From NCBI GenBank assembly GCA_963804885.1, contig CAWDSF010000002.1, positions 434,001-498,000 on the forward strand: a stretch of DNA of 64,000 bases. Reading direction: 5' to 3'. The position numbers and the translations under genes are program-made. Position 1 is the first letter of the stretch; each line of letters opens with the position of its first letter. The stretch comes from PALSA-1004 sp963804885 (GTDB lineage: Bacteria; Pseudomonadota; Gammaproteobacteria; Burkholderiales; SG8-41). This document shows positions 38,755 through 46,588 of this stretch, piece by piece. The notes beneath the pieces are model-generated. The model worked only from the letters and a program-made list of their open reading frames with translations. It was not told where the DNA came from and did not search any database.

Positions 38755-39714
38755 ATGAAAAAAAATTACGCCAGGAGCTGGACCAAAGGGTTGCCAGGCG
38801 CTGCCATCGTAGCGGCCGCGGCACTTTCATCGACGGGCGCATGGGCCGTGGGCGGTGACGTGGCCGCGACGGCGTGGTGGGTGTGGCCGCTTTCCCTGCT
38901 CGTCATCTGCTTCGTGCTCGGCATGATCGCGGTGCCGGCGGGCGTCGGCGGCGGCGTGTTGTTCGTGCCGATCGTCAGCGGCTTTCTGCCGTTTCACCTC
39001 GATTTCGTGCGCGGCGCCGGGCTGCTCGTCGCGCTTGCCAGCGCGGTGGCGGCGGCGCCCGGATTGCTGCGCGCCGGACTTGCGGACCTGCGACTGGCGC
39101 TGCCGCTCGCCTTGCTCGCGTCTGCGAGCTCGATAGCGGGCGCGCTCGTCGGTCTCGCCTTGCCGGCGGCCGTTGTGCAAACCGCGCTCGGCGTGACGAT
39201 ATTGGGCATCGTCGCGCTGATGTGGCTCGCGAAGAAGTCGGAGTTTCCAGAAGTCGGTTCAAGCGACCGGCTGGCGGCGGCATTGAGCATCCACGGCGTT
39301 TTTTACGATGCCGTGCACCGGCGGGAAATCGCATGGCAGGTCCACCGCACACCGCTCGGGCTCGTGCTGTTTGTCGGCATCGGCGTGCTCGCGGGCTTGT
39401 TCGGGCTCGGCGCGGGCTGGGCGAACGTGCCGGCATTGAACCTTGTGATGGGCGTGCCGCTACGTCTGTCGGCGGGCAGCAGCGGTTTCATCCTGTCGAT
39501 CGTCGATTCGTCCGCGGTGTGGGTATATATCAACAAGGGCGCGGTGCTCGCAATCATTGCCGCGCCTTCCGTGATCGGCATGATGCTGGGCGCTTTCATC
39601 GGCGCGCGCCTGCTCACCATCATCAAGGCGTCGTCGATTCGCAAGTTGGTCATCGTCATGTTGCTCGCGGCGGGGGTGCGCGCGCTGGCGAAAGGCCTTG
39701 GGATATGGACATGA
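38755..39714 (+). CDS. TauE/SafE-family sulfite or sulfonate exporter
   Basis: The 319-residue inner-membrane protein has about eight hydrophobic segments and the paired repeats of the TauE/SafE family: FVLGMIAVPAGVGGGVLFVP in the first half and LAGLFGLGAGWANVPALNL in the second. A central cytoplasmic loop around 160-190 separates them. Family members export sulfite, sulfonates or organic acids released during sulfonate breakdown, but many have no assigned substrate. The next gene is the usual small membrane partner. Confidence 0.88.
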   Translation: MKKNYARSWTKGLPGAAIVAAAALSSTGAWAVGGDVAATAWWVWPLSLLVICFVLGMIAVPAGVGGGVLFVPIVSGFLPFHLDFVRGAGLLVALASAVAAAPGLLRAGLADLRLALPLALLASASSIAGALVGLALPAAVVQTALGVTILGIVALMWLAKKSEFPEVGSSDRLAAALSIHGVFYDAVHRREIAWQVHRTPLGLVLFVGIGVLAGLFGLGAGWANVPALNLVMGVPLRLSAGSSGFILSIVDSSAVWVYINKGAVLAIIAAPSVIGMMLGAFIGARLLTIIKASSIRKLVIVMLLAAGVRALAKGLGIWT

Positions 39715-39718
39715 CGAC

Positions 39719-40168
39719 ATGGCCGTAAAAGGCGTGGCCGCGACAAACGGCGGCAGCTCACGGCGCACGTATGCGTCTCCAGAGCAATTGCGCTACGCGC
39801 GCGTGCTCGACGCGGGCATGCGGTTCGGCCTGGGCGTGCTCGTGTGCGGGTTCATCGTGTACGTGACGGGTCTCGTGCCTGCGCGTGTGCCGCTCGCGCA
39901 AATGCCGGAGTTGTGGACGCTCTCGGCGCCGGAGTACCTGCGCGCTACCGGCACGCCGGAGGGCTGGGGCTGGCTCGGCATGCTGGGCAACGGCGAGACG
40001 CTGCCGCTCGTTGGTATTGCAATATTGTCCGGCATTTCCGGTTTGTGTTTCGTCGTGCTGCTGCCGCTCTACGCTGCGCGCCGCGACTGGATTTACGGCG
40101 TCATCGCGGTGCTCGAAATCGCAGTGCTGACGCTGGCGGCCTCAGGCGTTCTGACGGTCGGACATTGA
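39719..40168 (+). CDS. Small membrane protein, DUF1634-like partner of the TauE exporter
   Basis: The 149-residue protein has three hydrophobic segments: GLGVLVCGFIVYVTGLVP, LVGIAILSGISGLCFVVLLPL and WIYGVIAVLEIAVLTLAASG. A charged N-terminal tail precedes them. Small DUF1634 proteins commonly follow TauE/SafE genes, and this one starts four bases after the exporter. The family match is from layout more than from a clear motif. ATG 39719 is used; an upstream TTG at 39698 is possible. Confidence 0.68.
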   Translation: MAVKGVAATNGGSSRRTYASPEQLRYARVLDAGMRFGLGVLVCGFIVYVTGLVPARVPLAQMPELWTLSAPEYLRATGTPEGWGWLGMLGNGETLPLVGIAILSGISGLCFVVLLPLYAARRDWIYGVIAVLEIAVLTLAASGVLTVGH

Positions 40169-40221
40169 AATTCGCTGCCGCGCGGTCGCGCTGAAGGCGG
40201 CGCAATACGGAAGTTTTCCGG

Positions 40222-40227
40222 TATAAT
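40222..40227 (+). promoter_or_regulatory. Candidate -10 box for the cytochrome c pair
   Basis: A perfect TATAAT lies 38 bases before the first cytochrome start, in CCGGTATAATCACGCG. No clear -35 hexamer is visible at 16-18 bases. Confidence 0.4.
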
Positions 40228-40264
40228 CACGCGAGTTTTTTTGCTGACCAGGGACGACACCAGA

Positions 40265-40606
40265 ATGAAAATGATGAACGCTATCGTGGCAGGCGCGGCG
40301 CTGCTGGTGTTGGCCGTACCAGCACTGGCAGCCGACGGCGATGCTGCGGCTGGCAAACAGAAAACCGCATTGTGCGAGGGCTGTCACGGCATTCCCGGCT
40401 ACAAGACGGCCTATCCGGCAGTGTATCCGGTGCCCAAGCTCGGGGGGCAGCACGCCTCTTATCTCGTCAAAGCGCTGCAGGCCTACAAGTCCGGCGAGCG
40501 CAGCCATCCGACGATGCGCGCAATTGCAGCCGGCCTCACCGACAAGGACATGGCGGATGTCGCCGCCTATTACGCGGCGAGCGACGTGAAGACTGCGGGG
40601 AAATGA
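40265..40606 (+). CDS. Periplasmic monohaem cytochrome c (first of a tandem pair)
   Basis: The 113-residue precursor has a signal peptide (MNAIVAGAALLVLAVPALAAD) and one haem-binding CEGCH. The later PTMRAIAAGLTDKDMADVAAYYA supplies the distal methionine segment typical of class I and c4-like single domains. With the next gene, which codes for a similar domain, it resembles a cytochrome c4 split into two single-haem proteins. Partners cannot be named from sequence. Confidence 0.88.
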   Translation: MKMMNAIVAGAALLVLAVPALAADGDAAAGKQKTALCEGCHGIPGYKTAYPAVYPVPKLGGQHASYLVKALQAYKSGERSHPTMRAIAAGLTDKDMADVAAYYAASDVKTAGK

Positions 40607-40607
40607 G

Positions 40608-40931
40608 ATGACGACCATGACGAAGCTTTTGGTTATTGCGGCGGCGCTGGCGGTGGGCGCGGTCGCGCATGCGGGCGATCCGGCAGCGGGCAAGGAAAAA
40701 GCCAAGGTTTGCGCGGCATGCCACGGCGAGAACGGCATCAGCCAGGCGCCCGACTTTCCGAAGCTCGCAGGCCAGTACAACGACTACCTCGTGCGCGTAA
40801 TGAACGATTACAAAACCGGCGCGCGCAAGAACCCGATCATGGCAGGGCAGGTTGCGAACCTCAAAAAAGAAGACATCGCCGACCTCTCGGCGTATTTCGC
40901 GAGCCAGCAGGCGCTCGTGATGAAGTACTAG
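40608..40931 (+). CDS. Periplasmic monohaem cytochrome c (second of a tandem pair)
   Basis: The 107-residue precursor has a signal peptide (KLLVIAAALAVGAVAHAGD), CAACHGENG as the haem site and NPIMAGQVANLKKEDIADLSAYFA with the distal methionine. It starts one base after the preceding cytochrome stop, so the two are co-translated. Both fold as short class I cytochromes and may shuttle electrons in the periplasm. A strong terminator follows. Confidence 0.9.
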   Translation: MTTMTKLLVIAAALAVGAVAHAGDPAAGKEKAKVCAACHGENGISQAPDFPKLAGQYNDYLVRVMNDYKTGARKNPIMAGQVANLKKEDIADLSAYFASQQALVMKY

Positions 40932-40952
40932 CAGCACGGCATTGCACGTAGA

Positions 40953-40983
40953 GCCGGATGGCGCGGGCCATCCGGCTTTTTTT
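40953..40983 (+). terminator. Rho-independent terminator after the cytochrome genes
   Basis: GCCGGATGGC (40953-40962) pairs perfectly with GCCATCCGGC (40967-40976) across a four-base loop, followed by seven T. It lies 21 bases after the second cytochrome stop. Confidence 0.92.
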
Positions 40984-40994
40984 GCGCCGGACTT

Positions 40995-41426
40995 TTACGC
41001 GCGGATTTTTTTATCGACGCAGGCGAGGTAGGCCGCCGCATCGGGCGGGGCGCCCGTGCGCTGGGCCTGCCAGATCGTTTCGCCCAGGCATTCGAGCACT
41101 GCGTGCTTGGCGTCGTGCTCCGAATCCGCAGCTGCGCGCAGCTGCTCGTATTTCGCGCGCAGCCCGGGCGGCTGGTCGATCGAGAGCTGCTCCTCGACGG
41201 CCAGGTGCAGCGACAGATGCAGGAACGGGTTGATGCCGCCTGCCGCCGGCGTGTAATCGCGGTCGAGATTGCGGTCCGTATCCTCGAGCAGCGCATGATA
41301 TTCGGGATGCAGGCTGATTACCGCGAGCGCAATCTGCTCGAGCGCACTGAGCGCTTCGCCGGCCCGGTATTTTTTCCAGGTGTCGAAAAAGAACTGGCGC
41401 GCCTGATCGCGTGACGGGGCGAACAT
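40995..41426 (-). CDS. DUF1841 family protein
   Basis: This 143-residue protein matches the DUF1841 pattern: QARQFFFDTWKKYRAGEALS, ISLHPEYHALLED and NPFLHLSLHLAVEEQLSID, the last with a conserved histidine pair. The family is largely confined to beta- and gammaproteobacteria and its function is unknown. It follows nth by nine bases on the same strand, the usual arrangement, suggesting a link with base excision repair that is not demonstrated. Confidence 0.88.
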   Translation of the reverse strand: MFAPSRDQARQFFFDTWKKYRAGEALSALEQIALAVISLHPEYHALLEDTDRNLDRDYTPAAGGINPFLHLSLHLAVEEQLSIDQPPGLRAKYEQLRAAADSEHDAKHAVLECLGETIWQAQRTGAPPDAAAYLACVDKKIRA

Positions 41427-41435
41427 ATATGTGCG

Positions 41436-42095
41436 CTAGGGATGCAGGCTGACCGGCGCGACCAGCCTGGTCTTGTGCCTGTATTCGCACAGATCGTTGA
41501 TGAGGCAGCGTGGACAATCGGGTTTGCGCGCCGTGCACACATAGCGTCCGTGCAGGATCAGCCAGTGGTGGGCGTGCAGCTTGAATTCGTCGGGCACGAG
41601 CTTCATCAATTTCTTTTCCACCGTCGCCACGTCCTTGCCGGGTGCGAGCCCCGTCCGGTTCGACACCCGAAAGATATGCGTGTCGACAGCGATCGTCGCC
41701 TGGCCGAAGGCGATGTTCAGCACGACATTGGCGGTTTTGCGTCCCACGCCCGGCAGTCGCTCGAGCTCTTCGCGCGTAACCGGGACTTCGCCGCCATGCT
41801 GGTCGAGCAGCAACCGGCAGGTGGCGAGGATATTTTTGGCTTTGGTTCGATAAAGCCCGATGCGCTTGATATAATTTTCGAGTCCTGCCGGGCCCAGTTT
41901 TAATAGGGCGGCCGGCGTATTGGCCGCCGCGTACAGCTCGCGCGTGGCAAGATTGACGCTCTTGTCGGTTGCCTGTGCCGACAGCACTACGGCGATCAAC
42001 AATTCGAACGCATTGCGGTATTCGAGCTCGCCGCGGGGTTCGGGATTGGCGGCGCGCAGGCGCTCGAAAATTGCCGTGCGTTTGGCGGAATTCAT
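41436..42095 (-). CDS. nth: Endonuclease III
   Basis: Nth removes oxidised pyrimidines and cuts the resulting abasic site. The 219-residue protein has LPGVGRKTA with the catalytic Lys120, AVDTHIFRVSNR with Asp138, and the [4Fe-4S] ligands Cys187, Cys194, Cys197 and Cys203 in the expected C-x6-C-x2-C-x5-C spacing. Residue numbers match the E. coli enzyme. ATG 42095 gives the normal N-terminus. Confidence 0.97.
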   Translation of the reverse strand: MNSAKRTAIFERLRAANPEPRGELEYRNAFELLIAVVLSAQATDKSVNLATRELYAAANTPAALLKLGPAGLENYIKRIGLYRTKAKNILATCRLLLDQHGGEVPVTREELERLPGVGRKTANVVLNIAFGQATIAVDTHIFRVSNRTGLAPGKDVATVEKKLMKLVPDEFKLHAHHWLILHGRYVCTARKPDCPRCLINDLCEYRHKTRLVAPVSLHP

Positions 42096-42365
42096 GCTGT
42101 GATCTTTATTGGCAGTGCGCACTGTCCGAATTCGTCAGCCGCCTGCACTGTGTTGAAATGCGCGGTATGACGCTTGAATGCGCACGCGGATTGCCCGGTT
42201 GCAGGTGCCCACAATGTCACACACGATGCTGCTAGGACCGTTCGGAGAGGCCGGTATGGCGATAGCAGCTGCAATAAGTCACGCGACCGCGCCTGTGGCA
42301 TGCTAATTGCAACCAGCACAGTCAGGAGCGGCCGCTTAAGCATGCGGCTGCAAGAAGAAAGCGGG

Positions 42366-43238
42366 ATGATGGATAGCCGGACGCGCGGAAATTCTGAACT
42401 CGGTTCGTATTTCGTGAACCAGCATCGCGGACAATGGGTCGCGCTGGGATCGGCATTGCTGCTGCTGGTCGGCGCGATCGATTTTGCCACCGGCATGAAG
42501 CTGCGCCTGACCGAGTTGTACCTGGTGGCGCTGCTGGTGCTCACGTGGGGAATGGGGCGGCTGTTCGGTCTTTTGATGGCGGTGCTCGCGTGCACGTCGT
42601 GGGCCTATATCGAGGCGACGGGCGGCGCCTACATCGACAATCCGCGGGCGGTGTTCTGGAACTGGAGCGCCGCGCTGTTCAGTTTCATCGTGATGGTCGT
42701 CGCGCTGACGGAATTGAGGCGGGCACTGGAGGACGCGCATTTTCAGTCGCGCAAAGATACGCTGACCGGACTCGTCAACAAGGGCGGTTTTTACCAGGTC
42801 GTCAGCGCGGAAATCGAGGTGTGCCGGCGCTATAAGCGCACGCTGTCGATCGCCTATATCGATTGTGACAACTTCAAGGTCGTCAACGACAAGTTCGGCC
42901 ATCACGTCGGCGACGAATTGCTGCGCGTTATCTCGAAGACGATGCTGCGCAAGCTGCGGTCGTCTGATTTGCCGGGCCGCCTGGGCGGCGATGAATTCGC
43001 GGTGATGCTGCCCGAGACGAATGCGGAAGCGTGCCGCATGGTGATTGAAATGCTGCAGCAGCGGCTGCTGCATGAAATGAAAGCTCATAACTGGCCGGTG
43101 ACGTTCAGCATCGGCATCGCGACCTTCCTGCGCATGCCGGCGTCGATCGAAGACATGATCCGCCAGGCCGACAAGCTCATGTACGCGGTCAAGAACAGCA
43201 GCAAGGGCGCGATCAAGCAGGAAGTGTTTCACGGCTGA
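42366..43238 (+). CDS. Membrane diguanylate cyclase (GGDEF)
   Basis: The 290-residue protein has about four membrane segments between residues 25 and 115 and a GGDEF domain from about 125. The active site GGDEF is at 207-211 and an inhibitory RxxD site (RSSD, 198-201) lies exactly five residues before it, so it should make cyclic-di-GMP with product inhibition. DTLTGLVNKGGFYQ and IDCDNFKVVNDKFGHHVGD are family segments. The frame is open back to 42174, but the sequence before 42366 looks non-coding; the 270 bases between nth and this start show no clear promoter. Confidence 0.92.
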   Translation: MMDSRTRGNSELGSYFVNQHRGQWVALGSALLLLVGAIDFATGMKLRLTELYLVALLVLTWGMGRLFGLLMAVLACTSWAYIEATGGAYIDNPRAVFWNWSAALFSFIVMVVALTELRRALEDAHFQSRKDTLTGLVNKGGFYQVVSAEIEVCRRYKRTLSIAYIDCDNFKVVNDKFGHHVGDELLRVISKTMLRKLRSSDLPGRLGGDEFAVMLPETNAEACRMVIEMLQQRLLHEMKAHNWPVTFSIGIATFLRMPASIEDMIRQADKLMYAVKNSSKGAIKQEVFHG

Positions 43239-43247
43239 GCGCGCCGG

Positions 43248-43868
43248 CTATTTGCGCGGCGTTCCGCGCAGTGCGAGGCGCTCGCGGGCGCGCGCGACTG
43301 CGCGCTCGACCACCTGCCGGTTGACGTCGGCATTGGCGCCGCCGGCCCGGCGGTTCTTCTTTAGCAGGCCGGTCAAACGCTCGTTGTGCCGCTCGAAACG
43401 CAGGCGCGCCTGGATCGCCGCATCGCGGCGCTCGCCGCACGTCGGCACTGCGCCGGTCGGTTGCAGGTCGATGCAATCGACGGGGCACGGCGCGATGCAC
43501 AATTCACACCCCGTGCACGCATGCGCAAGTACGGTATGCATCTGTTTTGACGCGCCGACGATCGCATCGACCGGACACGCTTCGATGCACAGCGTGCAAC
43601 CGATGCACCGCGACTCGTCGATGATGGCCACTGCCGGCGGCCTGGGCTCGCCGAACCGGCGATCGAGAGGTAAATAATCAACGCCCGCCAAGGTGGCTAG
43701 TTCGCGCGCGCCGTCATCGCCGCCGGGCGGGCATTGGTTGATGCCGGCCCGGCCCCCCGCGATGGCCTCGGCATAAGGACGGCAACCGGCATAGCCGCAT
43801 TGACGGCATTGCGTCTGGGGTAGCAGCGCATCAAGACGCGCCGCCAGCTCTTGCGGCGCGCGCGTCAA
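43248..43868 (-). CDS. rnfB: RnfB-like iron-sulfur protein
   Basis: The 206-residue protein has an N-terminal Fe-S domain, CRQCGYAGCRPYAEAIAGG with INQCPPGG, then two [4Fe-4S] ferredoxin motifs, CIGCTLCIEACPVDAIVG and CTGCELCIAPCPVDCIDL. This matches the core of RnfB/RsxB without its N-terminal membrane anchor. No other rnf genes are present, so it is the stand-alone form, possibly reducing repair or biosynthetic enzymes. It starts with TTG that overlaps the bpt stop as TTGA. The C-terminal tail is arginine-rich. Confidence 0.87.
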   Translation of the reverse strand: MTRAPQELAARLDALLPQTQCRQCGYAGCRPYAEAIAGGRAGINQCPPGGDDGARELATLAGVDYLPLDRRFGEPRPPAVAIIDESRCIGCTLCIEACPVDAIVGASKQMHTVLAHACTGCELCIAPCPVDCIDLQPTGAVPTCGERRDAAIQARLRFERHNERLTGLLKKNRRAGGANADVNRQVVERAVARARERLALRGTPRK

Positions 43869-44608
43869 GCGGGCGCGTCGGGCAAATCCGGCAACGGCTG
43901 CCAGTTGCCGTCGATCAAGCCCTGCATGGGCTGGAACTTGATTTTGTATGCCATCTTGCGGCTTTGCGCGATCCAGTAGCCGAGGTACAGGTACGGCAGA
44001 TCGTTCTGCACGCAGCGCTCGATCTGCCACAGGATATTGTAAGTGCCGTAGCTCGCGGCCTCGATTTCAGGATCGAAAAACGTATAGACCGAGGACAGCC
44101 CGTCTTCGAGCTCGTCCAGTATGCTGACCATGCGCAGCACGCCGTCCTCGCGAAATTCGACGAGCCGCGAATCGACATTGCTCTGGAGCAAAAAATGGCG
44201 GTATTGCTCGCGGCTGTCCTGGTCCATGCCGCCGCCCGCATGGCGCATCGCCTGGTAGCGCAGGTACAGCGCATAGTGCTCGTGGCTGTATTTGAGCTCG
44301 AGCAGGGTCGCGGTCAGGCCCGCGTGCTTTTTGCGGATGCGCCGCTGTGTGCGGTTGGGCAGGAAATTCCCGGCCACCACCCGCACCGGCACGCACGCAC
44401 GGCAATGATCGCAGTAGGGCCGGTATGTGAACGCGCCGGAGCGGCGAAAACCCGCTTTGACCAACTCGCTGTAGACGGGCGCGTCGATCAGGTGGCTTGG
44501 CGTCGCCACCTGCGAGCGCGCCATGCGCTCGGGCAGGTAACTGCACGGATAAGGCGCCGTCGCGTAGAACTGCAGCACCGACAGCGGCAGGTCAGTCAAT
44601 AAGGTCAA
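43865..44608 (-). CDS. bpt: Aspartate/glutamate leucyltransferase (Bpt/Ate1 family)
   Basis: Bpt adds leucine to N-terminal Asp or Glu, marking proteins for ClpS/ClpAP degradation. The 247-residue protein has APYPCSYLPERMARSQV, the CDHCRACVPVRV cysteine cluster and a C-terminal segment YLGYWIAQSRKMAYKIKFQP. These are typical of the bacterial Ate family. It overlaps aat by 17 bases and rnfB by four, so the three genes are translated together. Confidence 0.94.
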   Translation of the reverse strand: MTLLTDLPLSVLQFYATAPYPCSYLPERMARSQVATPSHLIDAPVYSELVKAGFRRSGAFTYRPYCDHCRACVPVRVVAGNFLPNRTQRRIRKKHAGLTATLLELKYSHEHYALYLRYQAMRHAGGGMDQDSREQYRHFLLQSNVDSRLVEFREDGVLRMVSILDELEDGLSSVYTFFDPEIEAASYGTYNILWQIERCVQNDLPYLYLGYWIAQSRKMAYKIKFQPMQGLIDGNWQPLPDLPDAPA

Positions 44609-45290
44609 GGTCTAAGGTCCATCGGCCGGGTTCACGCGAATAGTTTACCAACTCCTGCAGATTACGCATAAAGTCGGCGCGCGGGACCTCGCGCGCTCCC
44701 AGCGACGCCAGATGCGGGGTATGCATTTGACAGTCGATCATGCCGAAGTTCCAGCGCGCGAGCTGGCGCGTGAGATGCACGAGCGCGATTTTCGACGCGT
44801 CGGGCGCGCGCGTGAACATCGATTCGCCGTAAAACATGCGGCCGAGCGCGACGCCATACAGGCCGCCCGCAAGTTCGCCGTCGATCCAGGTCTCGATGGA
44901 ATGCGCGTATCCAAGCTCGTGCAGCGCGCAATACGCGGCAATCATTTCGGCGCTGATCCAGGTGCCGTCCTGCGCGGCGCGCGGTTCCGCGCATGCGCCG
45001 ATCACGCGGCGAAAAGCGGTGTCGGCGCGCACCTCGTAGGCGCGATTGCGCAACACCTTCGCGAGCGAGCGCACCACCTTGAGCTCGCGCGGAAACAAGA
45101 CCATGCGCGGATCCGGACTCCACCAGAGCAGCGGCTGGCCCGGACTGAACCACGGGAATATGCCGTGACGATACGCGTCGAGCAGAAACGCGGTCGACAA
45201 CTCGCCGCCGGCGGCAAGCAGGCCGTTGGGCTCGGCGAGTGCTTCGGTGAGAGGCGGAAAAGGATCGCCGGAATGCAGCCAACGGATCAT
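44592..45290 (-). CDS. aat: Leucyl/phenylalanyl-tRNA-protein transferase
   Basis: Aat adds Leu or Phe to N-terminal Arg or Lys of proteins, producing N-degrons. The 232-residue protein has FPPLTEALAEPNGLLAAGG, YRHGIFPWFSPGQPLLWWSPDPRMVLFP, and VALGRMFYGESMFTRAPDASK, all family hallmarks. The stop overlaps the next gene by 17 bases. It opens the aat-bpt-rnfB unit. Confidence 0.96.
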   Translation of the reverse strand: MIRWLHSGDPFPPLTEALAEPNGLLAAGGELSTAFLLDAYRHGIFPWFSPGQPLLWWSPDPRMVLFPRELKVVRSLAKVLRNRAYEVRADTAFRRVIGACAEPRAAQDGTWISAEMIAAYCALHELGYAHSIETWIDGELAGGLYGVALGRMFYGESMFTRAPDASKIALVHLTRQLARWNFGMIDCQMHTPHLASLGAREVPRADFMRNLQELVNYSREPGRWTLDLDLID

Positions 45291-45380
45291 GCGGCGATTT
45301 TACTCAGCAGCAGTGCGCCGCGTGAGCAGCGTGCCATCTAATGCGGTAACGGCGAGAGAGGGAGTCAGGAGCGGAAAGTG

Positions 45381-45407
45381 ACGCCGGCGTGAGTTATTCG
45401 CCGGCGT
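45381..45407. repeat. Nine-base hairpin downstream of the SOD-like gene
   Basis: ACGCCGGCG (45381-45389) pairs perfectly with CGCCGGCGT (45399-45407) across a nine-base loop. It begins 13 bases past the stop of the SOD-like gene on the minus strand. No T-run follows, so termination is possible but not shown. Confidence 0.5.
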
Positions 45408-45419
45408 TGTGGAGTGCGG

Positions 45420-45848
45420 CTATTCGATGGAGCCGCAGGCGATGCGGTCTTTGCCTTGCTGAACGACCACGGCTTTACCCAGCAGCCCGCCGGAATTTTT
45501 GCTGACCGATGTGCCGGTGACCGTATATCTCGCCACGGCCTTGCCGTATTCGTCCGGCTGCAGCGGTCCGAGCTCGCGCTCGAATATGCCGGCGCTCGCG
45601 GCGTCGGCCGCGCTGCAATCGCCTTTCTCGTAAATGCGTAGCGTGATCAGGCCGGACGGCACTGCGGCGAGCTCGGCATTGACGCGGACCGCGTTGCCGG
45701 TTTCGGCGAGCGTCACATTGCCGTGGACCTGGCTGCCGCTCGCCGGCCGCATGACGGCGTTGGCGGTCGGGCCGGTGGCCTGCTCCGGTGCCGACGCGCA
45801 GGCCGCGAGCAACAACGTGCAGGAAAGAACTGCCAGCGATGATTTCAT
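45420..45848 (-). CDS. SOD-like lipoprotein lacking metal ligands
   Basis: This 142-residue lipoprotein (LLLAAC lipobox) is a paralogue of the adjacent sodC: both share ASGSQVHG, EKGDCSAAD and the closing CG-IE. The copper ligands FHIH are LRIY here, the zinc loop with its three histidines and aspartate is absent, and the last copper histidine is Gln (VVVQQGKD). Both cysteines of the conserved disulfide remain. It therefore cannot be a superoxide dismutase and may be a structural or binding protein. A strong GGAGG precedes the ATG. Confidence 0.85.
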   Translation of the reverse strand: MKSSLAVLSCTLLLAACASAPEQATGPTANAVMRPASGSQVHGNVTLAETGNAVRVNAELAAVPSGLITLRIYEKGDCSAADAASAGIFERELGPLQPDEYGKAVARYTVTGTSVSKNSGGLLGKAVVVQQGKDRIACGSIE

Positions 45849-45997
45849 TTGAGGCTCCTCCTTGTGGAACTATGTCCGCGTCGCGTCTGCGGTAGCCACG
45901 ACCGTGGCTTGCAGCGTGCGTGGATTTGTTTGTTTATGCTGCCCGCGGTGTTCGCTACTGTCAATCGTTCGCGTGCCGCGATGGCGCGTGTTCGCGC

Positions 45998-46507
45998 TTA
46001 TTCAATCACCCCGCAACCGAAGCGGCCCCCCGCGTTGCCGGTCGGATCGGTCTTGAGATCGTCGGCGTTCGCATGCACGATCAAACCGCGGCCGATGATG
46101 CCATCGGGACCTTTGCTGACCGAGATGCCATCGACCGTCAGCGCCAGTGTTGCCTTGCCGTATTCGTTCGCCGTGAGGTTGCCGAGGTCGCCCGCGTGGC
46201 GGTCCGGCGTGTCCGGCGCGCCGTGCTTTTTCGCGAGCGGATTGAAGTGGCCGCCGGTGCTCATGCCATCGGCGGCGCTGCAGTCGCCTTTTTCGTGGAT
46301 GTGAAATCCGTGCGCGCCGGGCGTCAGTCCCGCGATCTCCGCGGTCACGCGCACCCGGTTGCCGACTTGCGTAAATTTGGCTTCGCCGTGGACCTGCGAG
46401 CCGCTGGCCGGTCGCACGACGGCCGTGGCGCTCGGGCCGTCAGGCGCGACCGTTGCGCAAGCCGTCGTCAATAACGCACAGCCTGCCGCCGTCAAGATGC
46501 TTTTCAT
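45998..46507 (-). CDS. sodC: Cu/Zn superoxide dismutase, periplasmic lipoprotein
   Basis: SodC converts superoxide to peroxide in the periplasm. The 169-residue protein has a lipobox (LLTTAC), copper ligands in GFHIHEKGDC, GGHFNP, the zinc loop KKHGAPDTPDRHAGDLGN, and the last copper histidine in GLIVHANADD. Both disulfide cysteines are present. All ligands are intact, unlike its neighbour 149 bases downstream. Confidence 0.95.
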   Translation of the reverse strand: MKSILTAAGCALLTTACATVAPDGPSATAVVRPASGSQVHGEAKFTQVGNRVRVTAEIAGLTPGAHGFHIHEKGDCSAADGMSTGGHFNPLAKKHGAPDTPDRHAGDLGNLTANEYGKATLALTVDGISVSKGPDGIIGRGLIVHANADDLKTDPTGNAGGRFGCGVIE

Positions 46508-46588
46508 GTTGCCCTTCCTCCTGAAGATTGCCGCGCGGATTGTCGTTGTGGCACGGCGGGTTCATCGTCCCCGATTAGACCTGGCCTG

